Part shown: in pieces, positions 1 through 5,648 of the stretch
How positions within the stretch are numbered: position 1 is the stretch's first letter
How the letters are laid out: each line of letters begins with the position of its first letter
Notes under the pieces: generated by a model
What the model was told of the DNA's origin: nothing
Seen by the model: only the letters and a program-made list of their open reading frames with translations
Databases searched by the model: none
Assembly: GCA_016210895.1 (NCBI GenBank)
Contig: JACQTG010000135.1
Coordinates: forward strand, 1 to 5,648
DNA length: 5,648 bases
Direction: 5' to 3'
DNA from: Acidobacteriota bacterium
GTDB lineage: Bacteria > Acidobacteriota > Terriglobia > Acidoferrales > 2-02-FULL-67-57
Translations under genes and position numbers: made by a program

Positions 1-699
1 GCCCGCGACGTCTACAATCAGATCCGCCGTCAGGGGCGCGTCGTCCGCGGCTCGATTGGCATCTCTTTCCGCCGTGCGGAAACACAGAACGAAGTGATCT
101 TACGCAGTTTCGGCGCGGATTATGGCGTGCTGGTGGACGAGGTGCAGCCTGGTGGACCGGCTGACCGCGCGGGGCTCCAGCGTGGCGACGTGATCACGGC
201 AGTGAATGGAGAAACTGTGCGCAGCGGCGATGAACTCGTCGAAATCATAACCGCCACCGCGGTCGGGGAGAGCGTCACGGCCAGATATCTCCGCGACAAA
301 AAGGAGCGCGAAGTCACAGTCAGCGTGGAGGATCGCTGCAAAGTCTTCCCGGAGCAGTGCCGCGAATCGCGCGCCGCGGTTGAAACCGAGCGCGGAGGGG
401 GCCGCCTGGGAATACGGGTGGAACAGCCATCCGCCTCTCAGTTGCGGAATTGGGGCCTCGACCCCGACGAAGACCGGGGTGTACTCGTCCGCGAGGTTGA
501 CCCGAACGGTTTTGCCGAGGAAGTTGGGCTTGAGCGTGGGGACCTGATCCTCGAAATCAACCAGCAGCGCGTGCGTACCCTGCGCGAGTTCAACGAGACT
601 GAACGCCGCTTGGGCTCCGGCTCCGACGTGGTCTTCGGCATCAAGCGGCCGGCGCAGGCGCGTTGGCTCTGGATTTATCTTGGGGGAACACTGCCCTAG
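1..699 (+). CDS. HtrA/Deg-family serine protease, C-terminal part with two PDZ domains (5' truncated)
   Basis: The reading frame is open from the first base and ends at TAG 697-699, giving 232 visible residues; the start lies upstream of the window. The first residues (QIRRQGRVVRGSIGISF) match the junction that follows the trypsin-like domain in DegP/DegQ/DegS proteins, just before PDZ1. PDZ1 spans about residues 16-111, with GVLVDEVQPGGPADRAGL, RGD and the VNG turn. PDZ2 spans about 135-218, with RLGIRVE, RGVLVREV, GLERGDLILEIN. The family degrades or refolds damaged envelope proteins, and its PDZ domains bind exposed C-termini and control oligomerisation. The catalytic His/Asp/Ser triad is outside the window, so activity cannot be judged. 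A linker between the PDZ domains carries C113 and C120. The tail is aromatic (RWLWIYLGG) and may be the last strand of PDZ2 plus a short extension. The family call is firm; which Deg paralogue it is cannot be decided. Confidence 0.9.
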   Translation, partial: ARDVYNQIRRQGRVVRGSIGISFRRAETQNEVILRSFGADYGVLVDEVQPGGPADRAGLQRGDVITAVNGETVRSGDELVEIITATAVGESVTARYLRDKKEREVTVSVEDRCKVFPEQCRESRAAVETERGGGRLGIRVEQPSASQLRNWGLDPDEDRGVLVREVDPNGFAEEVGLERGDLILEINQQRVRTLREFNETERRLGSGSDVVFGIKRPAQARWLWIYLGGTLP

Positions 700-712
700 C
701 TGCCTGGTTCTG

Positions 713-1168
713 ATGCGCGAGCGCCGTCGCCCCCATGTCCTCATCCCGCTCCTCCTCATGGCTCTCTGCCTGCCCCGGCTGATGCTGTTTCCAGCCCAGC
801 TGCTGGGTCGATCCCCGGAAGTCCAGCGGAGCGGCTCCGAAGCGCGCAAGCGACCCCCGCGGCGCGCCTCGAGGCGTCGTCGCCGGCGGCAACCGGCCCA
901 ACAGCGGCCCACGCCGGAACGCATTCGCGAGATTCAGCAAGCGCTGATTCGGGAAGGCTATCTCGAGGGGGAACCCACCGGGAAATGGGACGCTGCCACT
1001 GCGGCTGCCATGCGGCGCTTGCAAAAAGATAACGGGCGTCCCCAGACCGCCAAGCCCGACGCCCTCTCCCTGATTGCGCTCGGCCTGGGCCCGGAAACCG
1101 CCGGGATGGGCGCGCCGCGCCCTCCCACCACCAGCGAGGAAGCCGCTTCCAACACTCCCGACCCCTGA
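713..1168 (+). CDS. Small exported peptidoglycan-binding (PG_binding_1-like) protein
   Basis: This 151-residue protein has three parts. Residues 1-32 are a positively charged start (MRERRR) followed by a hydrophobic stretch around VLIPLLLMALCL, which suggests a signal peptide or N-terminal anchor. Residues 33-66 are a very basic linker, including six arginines in a row at 54-59. Residues 67-125 resemble a peptidoglycan-binding domain 1: IQQALIREGYL, then TGKWDAATAAAMRRLQ, then a DALSLIALGLG ending. The tail is Pro/Thr/Ser-rich. No enzymatic domain is present, so the inferred role is wall binding or tethering in the periplasm. The gene starts 13 nt after the protease stop and probably shares its transcript. 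The frame could begin at TTG 680, overlapping the protease gene by 20 nt, but ATG 713 places the basic residues directly before the hydrophobic core, so I prefer it. C19 lies in the hydrophobic segment but is followed by LPRL, and no clear lipobox precedes it. Confidence 0.75.
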   Translation: MRERRRPHVLIPLLLMALCLPRLMLFPAQLLGRSPEVQRSGSEARKRPPRRASRRRRRRQPAQQRPTPERIREIQQALIREGYLEGEPTGKWDAATAAAMRRLQKDNGRPQTAKPDALSLIALGLGPETAGMGAPRPPTTSEEAASNTPDP

Positions 1169-1175
1169 GCGCGCG

Positions 1176-1205
1176 TTGACCACCTCGCGCGGCCTTTGCT
1201 AGAGT
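1176..1205 (+). promoter_or_regulatory. Sigma70-type promoter for the aldehyde dehydrogenase gene
   Basis: A -35 element TTGACC (1176-1181) is followed after 18 bp by TAGAGT (1200-1205), which matches the TATAAT consensus at four of six positions and is preceded by TGC as in an extended -10. The predicted start point near 1212 gives a leader of about 47 nt before the ATG at 1259. It lies just after the stop of the peptidoglycan-binding gene, so the dehydrogenase can be expressed independently. The call rests on motif and placement only. Confidence 0.6.
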
Positions 1206-1246
1206 CCCAGTTGAGAAGCGCGTATCCGCGACGCTTCTTCTCGCCC

Positions 1247-1253
1247 AGGAGGG
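1247..1253 (+). promoter_or_regulatory. Strong Shine-Dalgarno site fixing the aldehyde dehydrogenase start
   Basis: AGGAGGG lies 5 nt upstream of ATG 1259. It is the best ribosome-binding site in the window and decides the start: the frame stays open further upstream, to a possible TTG at 1196, but that codon would lie inside the promoter. The protein from 1259 begins [16 protein letters not shown], a normal aldehyde dehydrogenase N-terminus. Confidence 0.85.
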
Positions 1254-1258
1254 TCGCT

Positions 1259-2755
1259 ATGGCTGCCCCCAAGGTCTACAAGAACTTCATTGACGGTGAA
1301 TGGGTCGAAGCCCGCTGCGCTAAGACCTTTGAAAACATCAACCCCGCTGACAAGACCGATGTCGTCGGAATCTTCCAGCGATCGGACAAGTGCGATGTGG
1401 ACGACGCCGTCGAAGCGGCCCGCCGGGCGTACGCGAGTTGGCGCCTGATGCCGGCGCCCAAGCGCGCCGAGATTCTCTTCCGCGCTGCGCAGACCTTGCT
1501 CGAACGCAAGGAAGAGCTGGCCCGGGATATGACCCGCGAAATGGGGAAAATCCTGAAGGAGACCCGCGGAGACGTCCAGGAAGCCATCGACATGGGCTTT
1601 TATATGGCGGGCGAGGGCCGGCGGCTCTTTGGCCAGACCGTGCCTTCCGAACTCCCCAGCAAGTTTGCTATGTCGGTGCGCATGCCACTCGGGGTGTGCG
1701 GCATCATCACCCCGTGGAATTTCCCCATGGCCATTCCTTCCTGGAAGATTTTCCCTGCCTTGGTTTGCGGCAACGCGGTCGTGTTCAAGCCGGCCAGCGA
1801 TACGCCGCTCTCCGGTTGGAATTTCGTGAAGATTCTGAACGAAAGCGGCTTGCCCAAGGGCGTGCTGAATTTCGTCACCGGCCCCGGCGGCGCCGCGGGC
1901 CTGCCGCTGATGAAGCACCGGGACGTGAGCGTGATTTCCTTTACCGGCTCGACCGAGGTGGGTCGCCTGGTGTCGGAGGCCTGCGCGCCCGACTTCCGCC
2001 ACTGCAGCCTTGAGATGGGCGGCAAGAATATGATCATCGTCATGGACGACGCCGACCTCGACTTGGCCGTCGACGGAGCGCTGTGGGGCGGCTTCGGCAC
2101 AACCGGTCAACGCTGCACCGCCGCCAGCCGCGTGGCCGTCCAGAAGAAAGTCTACAGAGAGTTTACCGACAGATTCGTGCGCCGGGCCAAAGCGCTTAAG
2201 GTGGGCAATGGACTCGATCCTACCGTGGAGATGGGGCCCTGCATCAACGATGGCCAGCGAAATACTGTCCAGGAATACGTGGAAATCGGCCGGCAGGAAG
2301 GGGCGACGCTGCTCTGCGGCGGCCATCCGCTGGAAGGCGGTGATTACGTCAAGGGTTCATTCTATTGGCCGACCGTCTTTGGCGACTGCGACCCCAAGAT
2401 GCGCATCTCCCAGGAGGAGATTTTCGGTCCCGTCGTGTCGGTCATCCCGTTTGACAGTTTTGAGGACGCGGTGGAGATCAACAACGGCGTGATCTATGGG
2501 CTCTCCTCTTCACTGTATACCCGCGACGTCAACCGCGCCTTCGCCGCCATGCGCGACCTCTACACGGGCATCGTTTACATCAACGCTCCCACTATCGGCG
2601 CCGAAATCCACCTCCCCTTCGGCGGCACCAGGCAGACCGGCAACGGCCACCGCGACGCCGGCGTGGCCGCCCTGGATGTCTTCTCCGAGTGGAAGAGCAT
2701 CTATGTGGATTTCAGCGGCACCTTGCAGCGCGCCCAGATCGATACGCATCCCTGA
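1259..2755 (+). CDS. NAD(P)-dependent aldehyde dehydrogenase (semialdehyde dehydrogenase-like)
   Basis: This is a complete 498-residue aldehyde dehydrogenase, the usual family length. It oxidises an aldehyde to the carboxylate using NAD(P)+. All core elements are visible: PWNFP with the oxyanion Asn at N154, cofactor-binding K177 in VVFKPAS, the Rossmann glycine motif FTGSTEVG (G230 and G235), the general base E252 in LEMGGKN, the nucleophile C286 in GQRCT, and E387 in QEEIFGP. The C-terminus ([10 protein letters not shown], then GNGHRDAG and [14 protein letters not shown]) resembles bacterial enzymes annotated as aminoadipate-, piperideine-6-carboxylate- or ketoglutarate-semialdehyde dehydrogenases. 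The exact substrate cannot be read from the sequence. The residue after KPA is serine (S180) where many NAD-specific members have glutamate, so NADP use is possible. The gene has its own promoter, and its neighbours give no pathway clue. The family call is certain; the substrate is not known. Confidence 0.95.
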   Translation: MAAPKVYKNFIDGEWVEARCAKTFENINPADKTDVVGIFQRSDKCDVDDAVEAARRAYASWRLMPAPKRAEILFRAAQTLLERKEELARDMTREMGKILKETRGDVQEAIDMGFYMAGEGRRLFGQTVPSELPSKFAMSVRMPLGVCGIITPWNFPMAIPSWKIFPALVCGNAVVFKPASDTPLSGWNFVKILNESGLPKGVLNFVTGPGGAAGLPLMKHRDVSVISFTGSTEVGRLVSEACAPDFRHCSLEMGGKNMIIVMDDADLDLAVDGALWGGFGTTGQRCTAASRVAVQKKVYREFTDRFVRRAKALKVGNGLDPTVEMGPCINDGQRNTVQEYVEIGRQEGATLLCGGHPLEGGDYVKGSFYWPTVFGDCDPKMRISQEEIFGPVVSVIPFDSFEDAVEINNGVIYGLSSSLYTRDVNRAFAAMRDLYTGIVYINAPTIGAEIHLPFGGTRQTGNGHRDAGVAALDVFSEWKSIYVDFSGTLQRAQIDTHP

Positions 2756-2786
2756 TGCAGATGCCACGCACTCGGCCGGCCGTAGC

Positions 2787-2815
2787 TTGACCCTGATTTG
2801 ATCAGCCGCTACAAT
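2787..2815 (+). promoter_or_regulatory. Near-consensus sigma70-type promoter of the hrcA-grpE-dnaJ block
   Basis: TTGACC (2787-2792) and TACAAT (2810-2815) are separated by the ideal 17 bp, matching consensus at five of six positions in each box. The expected start point is near 2822, giving a leader of about 49 nt to ATG 2871. This looks like a vegetative promoter that would need repression to be heat-inducible; I see no convincing sigma32-type -10 (CCCCAT-like). It sits 31 nt after the dehydrogenase stop. No intrinsic terminator is visible between the two genes, so readthrough is possible. Confidence 0.75.
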
Positions 2816-2831
2816 CAATCGAGGGTTGATT
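2813..2831. promoter_or_regulatory. Inverted repeat over the -10 and start point of hrcA (candidate operator)
   Basis: AATCAA (2813-2818) and TTGATT (2826-2831) form a perfect 6-bp inverted repeat with a 7-bp spacer. The left arm overlaps the last three bases of the -10 box, and the predicted start point falls in the spacer. A further TTGAT half-site lies at 2798-2802, between -35 and -10. The position suits a repressor site, possibly HrcA autoregulation, but the sequence is not the canonical CIRCE (TTAGCACTC-N9-GAGTGCTAA). Six-bp repeats also arise by chance. Confidence 0.35.
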
Positions 2832-2867
2832 CGGCTGAGCCCTCTGCATAGGGCGTCACTCGAAGGG
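2821..2867 (+). promoter_or_regulatory. hrcA leader with competing pairings for one CCCU segment
   Basis: The predicted untranslated leader contains one pyrimidine segment, CCCTC (2840-2844), and three purine partners. GAGGGTT (2821-2827) can pair with bases 2838-2844 as a 7-bp stem including one G-U. AGGGC (2850-2854) can pair with GCCCT (2839-2843) as a 5-bp hairpin with a 6-nt loop. AGGG (2864-2867), the only Shine-Dalgarno-like sequence before the start, can pair with CCCT. These are mutually exclusive, so the leader could in principle switch access to the ribosome-binding site. The stems are short and no function is shown. Confidence 0.25.
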
Positions 2868-2870
2868 ATG

Positions 2871-3917
2871 ATGATAGCCGGGAAGGATCAGTTGCGCGAG
2901 CAGGAAATCCTGGCCGTTGTTGTCCAGACCCATATCGCCACGGGGGAACCGGTGGCCTCCGCCGCCATTGCGCGCCAGCAGCGGGGGCGGCTGTCCTCCG
3001 CCACCATTCGTAACATCATGGCCGACCTGGAGGAGCAGGGCTATCTGCACCAACCGCACACCTCGGCCGGACGCATTCCCACGGCCAAGGCCTACCAGTT
3101 CTACGCCCGCCAGGCAGCCCACCTGGCGCAACTGGCCCCCGCTGACCGCACTTGGATTGAGGCGCACTTGCTGGGCGAGCCCGCCGAGGCCGAAGCCCTG
3201 CTCCCGCGGGCCTCGCACGTGCTCTCCGAACTCGTGCGCGGCATCGGAATCGCCATAGCCATCCCGCTAACCCAGGCTCCGCTCGAACAGGTGCGTTTTC
3301 TGCGCGTGGACGACCGGCGCGTCTTGGTGGTGATTCTGACTCGGAGTGGAATGCTGCGGAATAAGCTGGTCGTCGTTCAGGAGGTGTTCCGGCAGGAGGA
3401 ACTCGACCGCACCGCCACCTACTTGAATCAGAATTTTACCGGCTGGTCGCTCGAAGCCGTCCGCAGGGAACTCGAGCGGCGGGCGGCCCAGGAGCGCTCG
3501 GAGTATGAGCGCCTGGCGCGCACCGCCGCGGCCCTCTGCCGCGAAAGTCTGGCGGAGATGACCCGAAGCGCTGAAGTGTATGTGGAGGGAACCGCCAATC
3601 TGATTACCCGGGTCGAGGAAGCTACGCAGGAGGAATTGAGCGTCTTGCTGTGGGCCTTGGAAGAGAAGGAAAAATTAGTGCGGTTGCTGACCGTGACCCT
3701 AGAACAAATCGAGCCCGGCGTGCAGATCCGGATCGGTTTGGAGCCTCTGTCGCCGGCCATCAAGCATTTTGCCTTGATCAGCACGAGCTATGGCAGCCCC
3801 GACCGGCCGCTCGGCTCGCTTGCCATCCTGGGCCCTACCCGCATGGACTATCCGCGCGCCATCACTGGCGTGCATTATGTCGCCCGACTGTTCAATCGCG
3901 TTTTTGATGAGAATTAG
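2871..3917 (+). CDS. hrcA: Heat-inducible transcription repressor HrcA
   Basis: HrcA is the repressor that binds CIRCE operators and depends on the GroEL chaperonin to fold, so heat titrates it away and derepresses chaperone genes. The N-terminal winged-helix domain is plain: EILAVVVQTHIATGEPVAS (12-30), then LSSATIRNIMADLEEQGYL (41-59) as the recognition region, then QPHTSAGRIPT (61-71), the family signature. The remainder, to residue 348, is the usual GAF-like dimerisation and inserted domain, ending in a typical GPTRMDYPRAI segment and a conserved VARLFNRVFDEN tail. Length is normal for the family. Start choice: TTG 2826 is in frame but falls almost on the predicted transcription start, and ATG 2868 has its AGG only 1 nt away. 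ATG 2871, with AGG 4 nt upstream, is preferred, although 2868 differs by only one residue. It heads the block with grpE and dnaJ. Confidence 0.95.
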   Translation: MIAGKDQLREQEILAVVVQTHIATGEPVASAAIARQQRGRLSSATIRNIMADLEEQGYLHQPHTSAGRIPTAKAYQFYARQAAHLAQLAPADRTWIEAHLLGEPAEAEALLPRASHVLSELVRGIGIAIAIPLTQAPLEQVRFLRVDDRRVLVVILTRSGMLRNKLVVVQEVFRQEELDRTATYLNQNFTGWSLEAVRRELERRAAQERSEYERLARTAAALCRESLAEMTRSAEVYVEGTANLITRVEEATQEELSVLLWALEEKEKLVRLLTVTLEQIEPGVQIRIGLEPLSPAIKHFALISTSYGSPDRPLGSLAILGPTRMDYPRAITGVHYVARLFNRVFDEN

Positions 3918-3952
3918 CAGCGCCGCGGTGCAATTCTCTGACCCGTAATCAC

Positions 3953-4504
3953 ATGGACGAGGACAAGGCCACCCCCAATCCGGTCGAGGAGACGGCCACC
4001 ACGCCCGAAACCCCGGAAGTCGCACTCGAAGAAGAGCGCAAGAAGCTTCAGGCCGAGCGCGATGCGCTCTACGATCAGCTCCTTCGCCGCCAGGCCGATT
4101 TTGAAAACTACAAGAAGCGCATGGAGCGGGACCAACAGGAATTCCGCGAGCGCGCCGAGGCCGATCTCGTCCTGAACCTGCTGCCCGTGCTCGACGCCTT
4201 TGAGCGCGCGCTGAACGCCGCCGAGAGCGCGCAGCCGGAGGAATACCGCAAGGGCATCGAGCTCATCTACAAGCAACTCCTCGACACGCTTGCCCGCCGC
4301 GGGCTCAAGCCGGTCAAAGCCCTTGGGGAGACCTTTGACCCTTTCCTCCATCATGCCCTGGAAAAAATCGAGACCGTGGATCATCGCGACCAGGAAGTGA
4401 TGGACGAACTCCAGCGCGGCTACTGCTTCAAGGACCGCCTGCTGCGTCCGGCGCTGGTGAAAGTTGCCGTACGGCCCAAGTTGCCCGAGGAAAAAAGCCA
4501 GTAG
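3953..4504 (+). CDS. grpE: Nucleotide exchange factor GrpE (Hsp70 cochaperone)
   Basis: GrpE is a cytoplasmic dimer that releases ADP from DnaK and thereby resets the Hsp70 cycle. The 183-residue protein shows the full architecture: an acidic, disordered N-terminus (1-22); a long charged helix that forms the dimer coiled coil (about 24-75), with the hallmark DFENYKKR at 49-56; a helical-bundle segment, [12 protein letters not shown] (76-87); and the C-terminal beta domain that inserts into the DnaK cleft, with [12 protein letters not shown] at 125-136 and a final [11 protein letters not shown] strand. It begins 35 nt after hrcA, and I see no clear Shine-Dalgarno sequence there. It ends 7 nt before dnaJ, so the three genes are probably one transcript. 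dnaK does not follow it. Confidence 0.97.
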   Translation: MDEDKATPNPVEETATTPETPEVALEEERKKLQAERDALYDQLLRRQADFENYKKRMERDQQEFRERAEADLVLNLLPVLDAFERALNAAESAQPEEYRKGIELIYKQLLDTLARRGLKPVKALGETFDPFLHHALEKIETVDHRDQEVMDELQRGYCFKDRLLRPALVKVAVRPKLPEEKSQ

Positions 4505-4511
4505 AATCCCG

Positions 4512-5645
4512 ATGCCGAACCAGAAGCGTGACTACTACGAAGTCTTGGGCGTCAACCGCAGCGCCTCGGAGGAGGAAATCAAGAAGGCCTACCGCCGTGG
4601 CGCCCTGCAATGGCATCCGGACCGCAACCCGCAGAACAAACACGAAGCCGAAGAGCGATTCAAAGAACTGACCGAAGCTTACTCAGTGCTCATCGACGCG
4701 CAGAAGCGCACGGCCTATGACCGCTACGGCCACGCCGGCCTGGGCGCGCAACCTTTCACCGGCTTCGACCAGACCATCTTCGCCGATTTCGCCGACATCT
4801 TTGGCGACTTCTTTGGCTTCGAGGACTTGTTCGGCCTGGGCGGCAGTCGCCGCCGACGCACCCGGGCGCGCCGCGGCGCCGATTTGCGCTATGACCTGGA
4901 AATCGATTTTGAAGAGGCCGCGCGCGGCTTGACCACCAAGATCAAAATTCCCCGCACGGAGACCTGCCCCAGCTGCCAGGGGTCCGGAGCGCGCAAAGGC
5001 ACGGGGCCGGTTAGCTGCTCGGCCTGCCAGGGTCGGGGCCAGCTTCACTATCAGCAGGGGTTTTTCTCCGTCAGCCGAACCTGCCCGCACTGCCAGGGTA
5101 CGGGCCAACTGGTGCGTGACCCCTGCCCCGAGTGCAGCGGTCGGGGCCAGGTGCGGCGAGAGCGCACGCTCGAACTCAGGATTCCACCCGGCGTGGACAC
5201 AGGTACCCGCCTGCGCATTTCCCAAGAAGGCGAGGCCGGGCGCTTCGGCGGCCCGGAAGGTGACCTCTACGTCGTCCTCCACGTGCGCGAGCATTCTGTC
5301 TTCGACCGCCGCGAGAGTAACCTCTATTGTTCGGTGCCAATCACCTTCCCGCAAGCGGCTCTCGGCGCGGAGATCCTTGTGCCCACACTCGACGGCGAAG
5401 AGAAGATCAAGATTCCGGGAGGCACGCAGAGCGGCACCATTATCCGGCTCAAGAGTATGGGCTTCCCCAACCTGAACGGCGGCGGCCGCGGCGACCTGTT
5501 TGTGGAGTTGAAAGTCGTCACGCCCAAGAAACTCACGCGCGAGCAGCGCCGCTTGATTGAAGAGTTGGCTGGCGCGTTGCCCGCCGAAAATCGTCCCGCC
5601 GAGAAGACGAGCCTCTTCGACCGCGTCAAAGACATCTTCGGCTAG
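4512..5645 (+). CDS. dnaJ: Chaperone protein DnaJ (class A Hsp40)
   Basis: DnaJ delivers unfolded clients to DnaK and stimulates its ATPase through the J-domain. This is a full class A protein of 377 residues. The J-domain covers about 7-72 with the essential HPD at 35-37. A Gly/Phe/Asp-rich region (about 75-116) contains the [13 protein letters not shown] stretch that can contact DnaK. The zinc region has four intact CxxCxGxG repeats: C152/C155, C169/C172, C191/C194, C205/C208. The outer and inner pairs should bind one Zn each. Two beta-sandwich client-binding domains follow (about 115-150 plus 213-345), and the protein ends in a helix with [12 protein letters not shown] 4512, 7 nt after the grpE stop, gives the standard N-terminus. 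No good Shine-Dalgarno sequence sits at the proper distance (GAGGA at 4487-4491 is too far), so translational coupling with grpE is likely. The stop is 3 nt before the window edge. Confidence 0.97.
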   Translation: MPNQKRDYYEVLGVNRSASEEEIKKAYRRGALQWHPDRNPQNKHEAEERFKELTEAYSVLIDAQKRTAYDRYGHAGLGAQPFTGFDQTIFADFADIFGDFFGFEDLFGLGGSRRRRTRARRGADLRYDLEIDFEEAARGLTTKIKIPRTETCPSCQGSGARKGTGPVSCSACQGRGQLHYQQGFFSVSRTCPHCQGTGQLVRDPCPECSGRGQVRRERTLELRIPPGVDTGTRLRISQEGEAGRFGGPEGDLYVVLHVREHSVFDRRESNLYCSVPITFPQAALGAEILVPTLDGEEKIKIPGGTQSGTIIRLKSMGFPNLNGGGRGDLFVELKVVTPKKLTREQRRLIEELAGALPAENRPAEKTSLFDRVKDIFG

Positions 5646-5648
5646 CCC

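Noticed and set aside
100..924. Minus-strand open frame (274 codons) opposite the protease and the peptidoglycan-binding gene
   Set aside because: It crosses two real genes on the other strand, begins with an arginine-rich composition typical of shadow frames, and shows no domain.
1199..2326. Long minus-strand open frame (375 codons) opposite the aldehyde dehydrogenase gene
   Set aside because: It lies wholly opposite a gene with intact catalytic motifs. Its translation is low-complexity, rich in His/Ala/Gly and resembles no family I know. Long antisense frames are expected in GC-rich coding DNA.
2746..2758. GCATC-CCT-GATGC hairpin over the dehydrogenase stop codon as a terminator
   Set aside because: The stem is only 5 bp with a 3-nt loop and no T-run follows, so it does not qualify as an intrinsic terminator.
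2773..2782. CGGCCGGCCG palindrome between the dehydrogenase and the hrcA promoter
   Set aside because: It is a perfect 10-bp palindrome, but short GC-only palindromes are common at this base composition. It lies just upstream of the -35 with no second copy seen and no T-run.
2826..2870. TTG 2826 as the hrcA start, adding 15 residues
   Set aside because: It falls about 4 nt after the predicted transcription start with GAGGG directly abutting it, and the extra residues do not belong to the usual HrcA N-terminus. ATG 2871 has a usable, if weak, ribosome-binding site.
4965..5156. Four similar short repeats within dnaJ as a DNA repeat array
   Set aside because: These are the four CxxCxGxG zinc-binding motifs that define class A DnaJ; the repetition is at protein level.
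4683..5354. Minus-strand open frame (223 codons) opposite dnaJ
   Set aside because: dnaJ is unmistakable on the + strand here; the antisense product is alanine-rich with no recognisable motif.

Overview
The window is a GC-rich bacterial chromosomal segment with six protein genes, all on the + strand and tightly packed. It reads as ordinary housekeeping DNA. There is no sign of mobile elements, CRISPR arrays, RNA genes or recent transfer. The best guess for the host is Acidobacteriota. This rests on the look of the proteins (a small peptidoglycan-binding protein behind an HtrA-type protease, a DnaJ ending in FDRVKDIFG), on an hrcA-grpE-dnaJ block without dnaK, and on promoters of the form TTGACC ... 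TGCTAGAGT. That assignment comes from memory of similar genomes, not from a search.

Layout. Bases 1-699 are the C-terminal part of an HtrA/Deg-family envelope protease with two PDZ domains; its protease domain lies off the left edge. It is followed 13 nt later by a small secreted or membrane-anchored protein with a peptidoglycan-binding domain (713-1168). A sigma70-type promoter (1176-1205) and a strong Shine-Dalgarno sequence lead into a complete NAD(P)-dependent aldehyde dehydrogenase (1259-2755). A second, near-consensus promoter (2787-2815), overlapped by an inverted repeat, starts the heat-shock block: hrcA (2871-3917), grpE (3953-4504) and dnaJ (4512-5645).

Function. The right half encodes the heat-shock repressor HrcA together with the nucleotide-exchange factor and J-protein of the Hsp70 machine. 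Their partner DnaK is not between grpE and dnaJ, where many bacteria place it. The left half is an envelope quality-control pair: a protease and a wall-binding protein. The aldehyde dehydrogenase between them has its own promoter and no obvious functional tie to either side.

I found no previously undescribed system. The places most worth a second look are the hrcA control region (no canonical CIRCE seen, a different inverted repeat over the -10 and start point, and a leader with competing pairings for one CCCU segment), the absent dnaK, and a paired-cysteine linker between the two PDZ domains of the protease.
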